From Macrothele yani (Eukaryota > Arthropoda > Arachnida > Araneae > Macrothelidae): a stretch of 64,000 bases of DNA. Below are positions 1-9,944 of the stretch, piece after piece. The stretch is taken from assembly GCA_039090855.1 (NCBI GenBank), contig CM077001.1, positions 119,972,922-120,036,921 on the forward strand, written 5' to 3'. The position numbers and the translations under genes were made by a program. The notes below the pieces were generated by a model, which saw nothing but the letters and a program-made list of their open reading frames with translations, ran no database searches and was not told the origin of the DNA. Each line of letters opens with the position of its first letter. The stretch's first letter is position 1.

Positions 1-150
1 TCTCCCACCTACTCTGATTTCTGTACCAAGCTCTACCTTACCGTGTTACGAGACGTTACAGATGCTACACAATATGACAATAGCAAAGAACTAACAAAAA
101 TTACCCACATGTTTTTTATCCTCGCTGTCCCGGTTTTCCCTTTATGTTTG

Positions 151-198
<48 letters not shown>

Positions 199-1156
199 TA
201 TTCTATTCCCTTTTCTTCCTTTTTTTTACTGAACCTAAATCAATGTAATAAGTATTTTAGACTCTCCGTACTAAGTTTAATTGTTATTTTTTTTAGAAGA
301 ACTGAAAACAAAATATGCAAAGTTAATCATTTACGATCTTCGCTATTTTAAACTTAAAAACTTTGTTTGGATTTAGGGAGGGTATTGTTACATGCATAAC
401 TCCCGCTTATTTCAGTTCTCTTTATAGTAGAATTCGGCAGCAATGGCTAAAAACTGTCTTGATTACGCACGAAAATATTTTAATTTGTGAGTATTCGTGC
501 ATGGAAAAAATCGTTCTTCGTGTATAAATTTATATTCTATTTATACATGACCTTCGGTAGCATGTTTTAAATAGCGCCTGTCTAATGGATGACGATTTGT
601 TGTAATTTTGGAAATTACTCTATTCAAGGAAGAAGATATGGATCACCTTGAATTAGGTCATCCGATAAACTGTATTCTTTAAACACTAGTTAATTATATT
701 TACATGACAGAATACGTTTACACACACAAAAGGAGAAAAAACATATTTCTTGAGTACAACTTTGAACAAACTCAACATACGAAAAGAACGGAGCTTGGAA
801 TTTAAACCGCATCGTGAGAACAGGCTGAGTTCTTCCTCGGCACAGGTGGTAGCAGCTAAGATCACGTGATCCGGTGTCCGCTCTTATGCCTGAGCCCTCA
901 AGTTTGAAGAAACAAAATAGCTCTAAACGGCAGCGTTTCTACATTGCAATCAATTACTGCAAGACGTACTTACGATTAATTCTCCAACATTTCAAGCTAG
1001 CAAATCGTTTTTCAAATTTATTAGAGAACTGCATTAGCAGGTGAAAGGGGGGGGAGATATAAATGAAAAAAAAATTCGATGGGCTTGAAAAAATCATTGC
1101 GCTTTCTAAAGAAAAATAACAACAAGGCGAACATGATAAGCTGAGGCAAGCCCTAA
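1..1156. other. Spacer without recognisable gene
   Basis: AT-rich spacer. It holds one CT microsatellite (listed separately) and short homopolymer runs. The only reading frame of note is produced by the CT run and is not a gene. I see no transposon ends here. Confidence 0.6.
153..193. repeat. (CT)n microsatellite
   Basis: About 20 uninterrupted CT units, read directly from the sequence. Confidence 0.95.
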
Positions 1157-1158
1157 TA

Positions 1159-2557
1159 CACTGGCGGAAAGTAAAAAAAGAACACCAAGAAGGAATTGGC
1201 GGACGATCATGAAATTTACATATGTTAATGGGGTCGAGTTTACGTAGGTGTGATGTTAATTTCAGGACCCATCGGTGAGCGCTTACGCCACAGCACGGCA
1301 TAATATGCAAATTATCGTCGGTGGTATTTAAGGAGTACGGCGAAGTGAATGTAATCAGTCGTCGGCGTACGGACACGTGCGAAGACCCTGAAGAAGCTGC
1401 AATGCCTGGACATGGAAGACATGTACGATTTTAGCAGTTATCGGACTTTGAGCGAGGTCATCTAGTAGGACTCGGCGAGGCCGGGTGGTCGTATCGTCGT
1501 ATTGCGGAGCGAATTGGACGGGAAGTATCGGTGGTGGTACGATGGTGGCGTAGATGGTCCGAGGAACATTCCCACACGAGAAGACGTGGAACCGGGAGTC
1601 ACAGACTGATTGATGAGCGGGCCGATCGACGCATAAGAAGAGCGGCGTTGTCAAGCAGAACATCCACTGCGACGCAAATCCGAGCTGCCGTTGCACCTGA
1701 GGTGACTGTGCGAACAATCCGCAACCGTCTACTGGATGCAGGACTACGTGCACGTGTGTCTCGGGCATGTGTACCTCTGACTCCAGCCCACCGTCAGGAA
1801 CGGCTGCAGTGGAGTCGACAACGTCTGCACTGGAGAACGCAATGGCGATCTGTTGTGTTCAGCGATGAAAGCAGATTCTACTTGGGAGCCTCCGATGGCC
1901 GTATGCGTGTTCGCAGATGCACAGGGGAGCGTCTCCACCCTTCTTGCATCCGCCAGCGACACACAGGGCCTACTCCTGGTGTGGGTAGAGAGCAGCTATC
2001 ACTCCCGTGCGCAACTAGTGTTTGTACCGGGTACGTTAAACAGCACCTCCTACATCAACAACATCATTCAGCCCGTTGTTGTGCCATTTGTAAGGTCGGT
2101 CCATCGTGGTGTTTTCCAGCAAGATAACGCACGCCCACACAGGGCACGTGCAATGCAACATGCACTTCAGGGTGTGAGACAACTTCCATGGCCTGCACGT
2201 TCACCGGATTTGTCCCCCATTGAGCACGTGTGGGATTTTATGGGACAACGACTTATCCGGTCTCCACGGCCAGCCACGACCATCCCCGATTTACGCGTCC
2301 AGGTTGAGGATGTTCGGAACTCAATACCCCAAACTTACATCCAACATCTGTACGACAGACTCCATGCCAGAATTGCACAGTGTGACGCAGTTCATGGCGG
2401 TTCAACCTCGTACTAACCATGTTACATGGAAATGTTATTTTTCAGTTTACCAGCAAATACAGCTGTATTTTGCCATGATGTTTTGATCACGTTATCCTCT
2501 GTATTCTGTTATTATGCTGTATAAATTTCGTTGGTATCAGACGTCTTTCTGGCAGTG
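1159..2557 (+). mobile_element. Tc1-type transposon, copy A
   Basis: A Tc1 element flanked by TA on both sides (1157-1158 and 2558-2559). The left end starts CACTGGCGGAAAGT. The right end keeps only the outermost bases of the repeat plus the subterminal segment, because about 30 bases of the right inverted repeat are missing compared with copy B at 37204-38626. The inside is colinear with copy B, which lies in the opposite orientation at a different TA site. The two are therefore separate insertions of one family. Confidence 0.9.
1402..2416 (+). pseudogene. Tc1 transposase, broken (copy A)
   Basis: Degenerate Tc1 transposase of DD34E type, a cut-and-paste enzyme that would bind the inverted repeats and move the element into TA sites. 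An N-terminal helix-turn-helix region begins MPGHGR and is followed by an arginine-rich linker. The catalytic blocks are FSDESRF (first Asp), FQQDNARPH (second Asp) and SPDLSPIEHVWD (Glu). Two lesions are visible: a TAG stop about 12 codons after the start, and a small deletion near 1980 where the usual GVMVWG block has collapsed, so the downstream catalytic part reads in another frame. The same deletion is present in copy B. The start was chosen because MPGHGR aligns with copy B and opens the conserved region. The family call is firm; activity is excluded by the breaks. Confidence 0.9.
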
Positions 2558-2559
2558 TA

Positions 2560-4130
2560 TTATGGATAGAATAAGTATAAAAGACAAACATGGTCTCATT
2601 GCAGACCTAATTACGTATTCTAGAAAAGGAGAGCTGGATATTTTTCATATATTGCTTTATAAAGTTACTCACGAGTTATAAAATTTAAATTATTCTCACC
2701 CATCAAAGGAGTCTGAGTGAGAATCTGTCGGGACCAGATTATGCGTTCCCGTAAAAATGATTTTCAGGAAATTCATGCCTTCCATGTTTCTCCAAATTTT
2801 CATTAAAAGTGGAAAGAATAAAAGATACGGTCCAAAAACAATCTTTCTTTTTTTAATCAGTTCGATATAAAGATGATTGCTAGTTAGAAAACAGAGATCC
2901 CTCTCCCAATATAAACACGCTATTGTTGCTCATCATCTTTATTCTGCCAGAAAAACATAGGAACTCTCATTTCAGAAATTTCTGTATATCTGCTCACGAC
3001 TGGGAGTAACGGAAACTTTATCAATTCAAGACCGTAATGTATTTCTTTATTTTTCAGATAAATGTATTTGGGACTGCGTACTCGTGCAATCATTTTTGCA
3101 CTCATTAGAACGAATGAAAAAAAACACATTTCATTTATTCAAAGCAAATCGCACACCACGTTTCACGTTCTCCATCTGATTATCAGATAATTCCAACGAT
3201 GGAAGAGCATTTTCTCAAAATTCATTATTACTTTTTTTTTTAAATAAAAATATCGAATGTAGCAATACATCACGAGAAAATTAGGACAACTTTCAAAGCG
3301 TAGTTTTTCTAATTTTCTAATTTCATACTTTCATCGTCAACTGTGTGCGATGCGAAACGCTTCTCACCTTACAATCGTGTGTTTCAGGTTCTCCCTAGTT
3401 GATTCTCTTCTAATAAGGAGCCTCGGTAAAGCTCAAAATTTTTCTTTTAAAAAAAATGAAAAGAAGAGAATGATAGAAAGAAAAAAAAACACGAAATAAA
3501 AAAGTTAACAAAGTTTCTCTGTGGAAACTAAATTTCTCCCATTATTTTTCGGGAGAGTGAGAAACAATAAGAAGACCAACAATTTGCATTCCTAATGAGG
3601 GCCATAAGTGAAGAACAGTAAGACGCGCCATTTTTAATGGTGGCTACGTTCATCTCCGGAATTAAAATGCATTACTTTCCGCCGCTGCGCCACAAAAGGA
3701 GAAAGAAGACACTCGGGGTTCGGTTAAGGAGGGGGTGGGGGTGGGGGTGGGAGGGAGGCATGCAAGTAGTGTCACTGAGGTGGGGGTGGAATGTGCCCAG
3801 GGTAATTACTTCCTTAAGAAAAAGAATAAACGTGACTCTAGCAAAATAAGGAGCAAATTACCTTCGCCACGAAATACAAGAAAACAGACAGGGCTATGCG
3901 TCTTAGAGTCCGCCAGCAGTCTGCCCGTTCGTAAATTAAGAAACTCACTTACCTTCGGGTTCCATCATTTATTGCCTGAGAATAATCACACACTCTCAAG
4001 CAGAAAAAGATAAATGGATGGGCAATATGTCTATAGATGTATAATACATGTACCGCTATGCATAGAAACTACATCTAGAAATACGAGAGCTATACAGAAA
4101 ATAAGTACCGTTTGAAGATGAAACGAAAAA
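2560..4130. other. Spacer, low-complexity patches
   Basis: About 1.6 kb with no reading frame I recognise on either strand. It contains A- and T-runs and a G-rich purine tract around 3728-3756 made of GGGGGT-like units. I see no terminal repeats or duplications that would mark an element. Confidence 0.55.
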
Positions 4131-4318
4131 AAAATCAAAGAGGCACAATAGGAACTGTGACGCAACCTATACAACGTAAAACTACGTCGACTGTCACTGT
4201 TTCATGGCACTATCTCACTACGTAGTTCTACATCCTTAAAGTATTCAGCGAAGGACAGTTGACGTAGCCCTGCGTTGTAGGCTGCGGGCAGCTGCTACTG
4301 TGCCCCTTCGATTTTTTC
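4131..4318. repeat. Foldback MITE-like inverted repeat
   Basis: Two arms of about 65 bases (4131-4196 and 4253-4318) are imperfect reverse complements across a spacer of about 56 bases. Shared blocks include AGGCACA/TGTGCC at the outer ends and CTACGTC near the inner ends. No coding capacity. It resembles a small non-autonomous foldback transposon. I could not define a clean target-site duplication because the flanks are A/T runs. Confidence 0.65.
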
Positions 4319-4473
4319 AAATATAAAATTTTTAAGAAATAAAAAGAAAAAAATGTTTTACTTTATTTACTTAAAAGCAACTTATACTGTATATAATTCA
4401 TAGTAACTTATGCTGATTATAAATTAATATTAGTAGAAATAGAAGGCGTAGTATCATCATTGTCAGTAGTTAT

Positions 4474-4548
4474 TGCTAAAACTGTTTCTGAAGAAATCGT
4501 TCTTCAGAAACAATTTTGAAGAACGATTTCTTCAGAAATAGTTTTAGC
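4474..4548. repeat. Near-perfect 32-bp-arm hairpin
   Basis: Arms 4474-4505 and 4517-4548 are reverse complements with one mismatch, separated by 11 bases. No coding capacity. It may be a template-switch palindrome or a tiny foldback element. Confidence 0.8.
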
Positions 4549-4660
4549 CTTGTTATAAATTTGGCGATACGCCACGGGCCCAATGTACTCTTCTTTTTGT
4601 TGCTCTTGTTCTTGTCTAGATTCAGAATGCATCGGCGGTGTAAAGGTTTGAAACGTAATA

Positions 4661-5334
4661 CAGTGTGTCCGAAAAGTGTTTCCCTGGCTACAAATGTCAT
4701 TCATATCCGCTGTACGTACGTTACAGATGTGAAACTGGCTCCAAAATGTTGGAAAACTAACTAAGTTTTTTTGTTGCAGATTTCCGCAACGTGGCTGTAG
4801 TGTAGCAATGTCACTGTCCAGGAAACCGGAAATGTTCACAAATCATGAACAGAACTTTTTATCATGAACAGAACTTTTTGGAATCTGTAATTCACGTGAG
4901 ACCCTACGCACTGATTTCTTGGGACTTCGCATAAAAGACTGTCTCCCTGCTTCCACCCTTTCAGTTGAGGTTGATGGTCGGCCAGTTCTTGGTAAGTCAG
5001 CAACAGATCCTGTGGTCTTCAACTTGTCGTACCACGACTTAATGCTCTTGAGATCAGGTGGCTTCTCTCCATACGCTGTTTGAAAGTTCCTCTGCACTGT
5101 TATTGGTGACCTGGTGTCGTGATACCAGAGGACACACTGAGCTTTTTCCTGATTTGTGAACATTTCCGGTTTCCTGGACACTGGCACTGCTACACTACAG
5201 CCACGTTGCGGAAACCTGCAACAAAAAAACTTGGTTAGTTTTCCAACATTTTGGCATCAGTTTCACATCTGTAATGTACATACAGCGGATATGAATGACG
5301 TTTGTAATCAGGGAAAGACTTTTCGGACACCCTG
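4661..5334 (-). mobile_element. Mariner-like element with ~180-bp inverted ends
   Basis: Flanked by TA (4659-4660 and 5335-5336). The ends read CAGTGTGTCCGAAAAG and, on the other strand, CAGGGTGTCCGAAAAG. The inverted arms are unusually long: 4661-4842 and 5153-5334 match over about 180 bases and include the transposase start codon and its first dozen codons. Only the N-terminal third of a transposase remains between them. The simplest reading is a deletion derivative in which the 5' end was duplicated in inverse orientation in place of the 3' half. Confidence 0.8.
4843..5187 (-). pseudogene. Mariner-like transposase N-terminal fragment
   Basis: About 110 codons of the DNA-binding part of a mariner/IS630-type transposase. 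A first helix-turn-helix region contains WYHDTRSPITVQRNF, followed by KSWYDKLKTTGSV, the linker motif GRPS and the second helix-turn-helix block SVRRVSRELQIPKSSV. This layout is typical of mariner-like proteins with a bipartite DNA-binding domain. The catalytic domain is absent: the frame ends where it runs into the inverted left arm. The start lies in the right arm at MPVSRKPEMF; the same first codons recur in inverse orientation in the left arm. Whether the fragment is ever expressed cannot be told. Confidence 0.8.
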
Positions 5335-5336
5335 TA

Positions 5337-6130
5337 CATTCCTTATCCAGCAAAGTTGTGAAGACTGGCGATGTACATTGGTATTCGACACTCGGTGTGA
5401 AAATTTGGATCGATGGTATCAATCTCCATCTCTTTTTGTTGCTGTTCAGACTCAATTTGTGCAGTTGAAATGGAAGGTTGTGTCTCCTAGAGTCGAACTC
5501 GGGTGAAACGCATCCTAGAGCACGGACTTTTGACGCTCCCTATATTCCTGTGACCTTTCGGTTGATGACTTAGCGGGCCTTTTCGGATTCCCCTGGTTCT
5601 CCTCTAGCTGTTTCTTCAAATTTCGTCGGCTCTTATAGTAATTTTCTTTGGATTTTCTCGGCATTTCGAAATTTCCGTCACCAAATTTTTTTTATCTAAA
5701 AAATAAATAAATTTTACATCCATTTTATTTCGGTTTATCACATAGGTCCGTTAGTTCTGACCGTTAGCTACGGAATGCGGGGCTGAAGTCATCTCTATCA
5801 TTATCTATTCACTAGTTATCAACCTTAAAACGGCGTGCAGCAAAACAAATTCACGCGAAATTCAGCTTAATTTTCTAACGCTACTGTATTGAAGGGTTCA
5901 GGGTTGGAGGTTTGAACCTTGTTTTGTTATAAATAGGACTCAATAAACTGTTTAATGATGTATTATTTATCACTCTACGATTATTAGTTTCGAAGAAATA
6001 AGCGTTCAAAGTGTGACATATTTTCGTTGCATCCGTACTTCCGATATTACCCCATACCCAGCGCTGAGACAGACGTAGTTCTACGCCAAAAAAAAGAAAA
6101 AGTATTTCTAATTTATTTTTAATTTGCAAT
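5337..6130. other. Spacer with a short basic reading frame
   Basis: Mostly unassigned. On the minus strand, about 5664 down to 5524, a 46-codon frame starts MPRKSKENYYKSRR and ends near STERSQEYRERQ. It is very basic and the ERSQEYRERQ part loosely recalls short arginine-rich motifs at the N terminus of some arthropod transposon proteins. The evidence is too thin to call a gene. Confidence 0.35.
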
Positions 6131-6132
6131 GA

Positions 6133-7790
6133 ATTCTACATATCTTAATCTACCTTTCAACATATTCCCCGTGAATGCCAATGCATTTGTCATTTCCTCA
6201 CACGAATTTCTGGATGCCCTCCTTATAGAAGTCTGCCCCCTGGGTTCTATTTACATACCTTAATGTACTTTTCAATATATTCCCCTTAGATGTTGAGGCA
6301 TTTGTCATCTCGTGGCAGAAGTTTCTGCATACCCTCCTCATAGGAGCCTGTCGCCTGAATTCTACATACCTTAATCTACTTTTCAACATATTCCTTTTGG
6401 ATGTTAAGGCATTCGTCATCTCGTGGCAGACGTTTCTGGATACCCGCCTCATAGAAGCCTGTCGCCTGAATTCTACATACCTTAATCTACTTTTCAACAT
6501 ATTCCCCGTGGTTGTTAAGGCATTTGTCATCTCGTGGCACAAGTTTCTGGATACCGTCCTCATAGAAGTCTGCCCTGTGGGTTCTACATACCTTAATCTA
6601 CTTTTCAACATATTTCCCGTGGATGTTAAGGCATTTGTCATCTCGTGGCAGACGTTTCTGGACACCCTGCTCCCAGAAGCCTGTCGCCTGAATTTTACAT
6701 ACCTTAATCTACTTTTCAACATAATGCCCTTGGATGTTAAGGCATTTGTCATCTCGTGGCAGAGGTTTCTGGATACCCTCCTCATAGGAGCCTGTCGCCT
6801 GAATTTTACATACCTTAATCTACTTTTCAACATATTCCCCTTAGATGTTAAGGCATTCGTCATCTCGTGGCAGACGTTTCTGGATACCCGCCTCATAGAA
6901 GCCTGTCGCCTGAATTCTGCATACCTTAATCTACTTTTCAACATATTCCCTGTGGATGTTAAGGCATTTGGCATCTCGTGGCAGATGTTTCTGGATACCC
7001 TCCTTATAGAAGCCTGTCGCCTGAATTCTACATACCTTAATTTACTTTTCAACATATTCCTTTTGGATGTTAAGGCATTCGTCATCTCGTGGCAGACGTT
7101 TCTGGATACCCTCCTCATAGAAGCCTGTCGCCTGAATTCTGCATACCTTAATCTACTTTTCAACATATTCCCCGTGGATGTTTAAGGCATTTGTCATCTC
7201 GTGGCACAAGTTTCTGGATACCCTCCTCATAGAAGTCTGCCCTGTGGGTTCTACATACTTTAATCTACTTTTCAACATATTTCCCTTGGATGTTAAGGCA
7301 TTTGCCATATCGTGGCAGACATTTCCGGATACCCGCCTTATAGAAGCCTGTCGCCTGAATTCTACATACCTTAACCTACTTTTCAACATAGATGTTAAGG
7401 CATTTGTCATCTCGGATGTTAAGACATAGTTATCTCGTGACACAAGTTTCTGGATACCTTCCTCATAGAAGTCTGTCCCTTGGGTTCTACATACCTTAAT
7501 CTAGTTTTCAACATATTTCCCTTGGATGTTAAGGAATTTGTCATCTCGTGGCCGAAGTTTCTGCATACCCTCCTCATAGGAGCCTGTCGCCTGAATTCTA
7601 CATACCTTAATCTACTTTTCAACATATTCCCCTTAGATGTTAAGGCATTTGTCATCTCGTGGCAGAAGTTTCTGGATACCCTCCTCATAGATGTCTGCCT
7701 ACTTTTCAAAATATTCCCCGTGGATGTAAAGGCATTTGTCGTTTAGTGGCACAAGTTTCTGGATACCCTCCTTATAGAAGTCTGCCGCCT
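6133..7790 (-). repeat. 111-bp satellite from mariner C-terminal codons
   Basis: About 14-15 tandem units with a period of 111 bases (for example, successive units start near 6357, 6468, 6579, 6690, 6801, 6912, 7023 and 7134). On the minus strand, each unit read in the transposase frame encodes ADFYEEGIQKLVPRDDKCLN, then HGEYVEK, a stop and IKVCR. These are the last codons of a mariner transposase plus a few bases after its stop. The array directly continues the mariner relic at 7800-8600. Because 111 is a multiple of three, other frames stay open on both strands and give spurious 260-320 residue reading frames. Two main unit types exist, one with TGCCCTGTGGG and one with TGTCGCCTGAAT. A few units are truncated near 7390-7440 and 7690. 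Confidence 0.9.
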
Positions 7791-7799
7791 GGGTTTTGA

Positions 7800-8600
7800 G
7801 TCACCTCTCAATCGTCGTCTTCAGGTCATCATTATCATCATCAGCGAACCATTTGGCCGGCAAGAAATCATTTCAAGTGGAGAAACAAATGACAGTCACT
7901 GGACGCCAAGTCTGGGCTGCAGAGAGGGTGAGCCAGCGTCTCCCATCTAAATTTGATGACCAGATTTTGTGTCATATTCGCAGCATGGGTACTTGCGTTG
8001 TCATGAAGAACAACAAATCCCCTGTTGAGCATGCCGGACCGTTTGTTTCGAATTCCGCTATGCAACTTTCTGTGAGTCTCGCAATAAATAGCCGCGTTAG
8101 CTGTCGTGTCTTTAGGCAAGAATTCCCCAACAAAATTGCTTTCCTGTCCCAAAATACAGTGCACATGACCTTTCTCGTTGACATTGTCTGTTTAAATCGG
8201 CCCTAGACGAGCCTTTGTGTTTCCATTACAGGGACTGCTGTTTCGATTCAATTGCGATATGAGAGACCCATGTCTCATCTCCCGTCACTATACGGATTAC
8301 AAAATCATCCTTTTCCTCCGCGTACCACCCGAAAATTTCCAAAGAAGATCCCATGCGCTTGGTTTTGTACTCTTCTGTCAACATCTTTGGTACCCATCGT
8401 GCACATACTGTGCGGTATTGAAACTTTCCTGTAATGATTTCGAAACTACAGCGAAATGTTCTGAAAGATCAGAAATTGGGAAGCATCTGTTCTTCCTAAT
8501 GTTTTTCACTTGGTTTGACATTTCTCGCATTCAGAAACCTTACCACAGACCGGACTTCACACTCGTCGGATCATTCTGTTAACTTAACAATTATTAACGC
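7800..8600 (-). pseudogene. Mariner transposase relic (N-terminal to C-terminal)
   Basis: Degenerate mariner-family (DD34D) transposase read across several frames. In order from 8600 down: remnants of the N-terminal helix-turn-helix, a linker-catalytic junction with CARWVPKMLTEEYKTKRM, the first catalytic Asp in VTGDETWVSH, a block with VFWDRK, the second Asp in VVLHDNASTH and the third in CSPDLASSD. The last part runs through DDLKTTIER into ADFYKEGIQKLVP, where it joins the 111-bp tandem array. Frameshifts and stops are frequent, so this is an old copy. The call rests on the order of the blocks and is solid; the exact 5' boundary near 8600-8650 is not. Confidence 0.85.
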
Positions 8601-8649
8601 ACAGCACACACCTCTAGCATAGGCACAACCTCATAGAATGGCGTTAGGG

Positions 8650-9036
8650 CGTGGCTAATAGATGAGGCAACACAACTGCGCATGCGTGACTCTGAAGGAA
8701 ATACTTGCGCAGGAGTGATGCGCGAACGGTACTTACTTTCTGGGTGGTCCTAGTATTTGACAATCTATACCCTCTGACGTATACCTATAATTTAATTTTC
8801 CTTTTGAATTTCTTGTTTGTATGTAATTTGGTTTCCACTTGAAGCGGCAGATGTGCTTGAACCAGTGGTGCCCAAATTTTTCTGCGCTCCCTAAGCAGAA
8901 ATGCTCACATGGTGACGAGGTTTCGCGAAAGCTACAGAAAAACATTTCCCTTTCCCGTCTCATCTGAGCAGTACAGACCATAAAACTTTCACTACTGATA
9001 AGCGTTTCTTTCTAGTCTTTTATTCTCTACTCCGTT
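8650..9036. other. Spacer
   Basis: No recognisable coding block, terminal repeat or tandem structure on either strand. Confidence 0.5.
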
Positions 9037-9133
9037 CTCCAACACATAATGGTTTCTACCCAGCCAATGGCATGACATCCTGACATGGGTGTCATGCCAT
9101 TTGGCTGGGTAGAAACCAGTTACTCCAACACAT
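9037..9133. repeat. Hairpin flanked by an 11-bp direct repeat
   Basis: Arms 9051-9079 and 9087-9117 are near-perfect reverse complements around a loop of fewer than 10 bases. The same 11 bases, CTCCAACACAT, lie just outside at 9037-9047 and 9123-9133, as expected of a target-site duplication. It may be a minimal foldback element; a miRNA-like hairpin is possible but not supported by conservation I can see. Confidence 0.7.
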
Positions 9134-9203
9134 CGTTATATCCCTTTTAGTAGGTAATCAGTCAGAAAAGATAACGTCAATCATTTCTCTAAATGACCAC
9201 TTT

Positions 9204-9429
9204 TTTTTTTTTTTTTTTTTGGTTGGAGGTTTAACGACCACCGTGAGCAACTCAATGGGCTATAAGCAGTCGCCCGTCCCTAATTTAGGGTCACTGGTTC
9301 CAGGGAAGGGAGAGAGCCAGTGCCGTAAGACAAACACAACATCCATGCCTGACCGGGATTCGAACCCGGACCCCTTACGGACGAACGATCAGAGGCCAGC
9401 GCCTTAGACCACTGCGCCACCGGGGCGGC
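9204..9429 (-). mobile_element. tRNA-derived SINE (family 1)
   Basis: Minus-strand SINE. The head GCCGCCCCGGTGGCGCAGTG leads into a pol III A box; the B box is GGGTTCGAATCCC. A conserved body follows (with CCCTAAATTAGGG) and ends GGTCGTTAAACCTCCAA before a poly-A tail (poly-T here). A perfect 13-bp target duplication, AAATGACCACTTT, sits at 9191-9203 and 9430-9442, proving retroposition. Confidence 0.95.
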
Positions 9430-9944
9430 AAATGACCACTTTAAATAACAAACCTAAAGGAAAAGCATTGCTTTCTGATACGTTGGTTCACTCCTTCCAG
9501 TTGCATTTGGCTCACTTCGTATGCAGAGAATATATTCGTTCAATATGATTTCAGCCCATTTTCTTAACCCCGAGTTAACTCGTTCATGCCAGTTAAAGGG
9601 TTTAACGTTTTCTGACTTAACGGCACATTATTTTCCCGGACGAGTTTTCTAGATGAGGCATCAGTGGCAGTAAGTCAGAAGTAAATACAGTACAACGAAT
9701 GTACATTACTGTTTGTAAAAACTACAACACCATGAAAGACTGCTGGTATTATCTTGAAACTTACAAGTATATATATGCAATAGGTTGCGCATGCAAATGA
9801 TTAAGTTAAGGGAAATGCGCTTGCAGTTTTGGAACAACGCCCTCTGAACTTTACGGTCTTGAGTATAAAGAGTTGTCCAAACGAAATGTTGCAATCAGAG
9901 AAGAGCCGACGTTGATTCGAAAGGGTGTTTCTTGTGTCTCACTT

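Noticed and set aside
43..351. 102-codon frame with Leu-Ser repeats
   Set aside because: Produced by the CT microsatellite.
6198..7443. Long open frames of 322, 262 and 96 codons on both strands
   Set aside because: They are shadows of the 111-bp array; the period is a multiple of three, so stops are avoided in several frames. The true transposase frame has a stop in every unit.
9204..9429. Functional tRNA genes at the SINE heads
   Set aside because: Heads are attached to a shared body, tail and target duplications, and several have damaged stems; they are SINE promoters.
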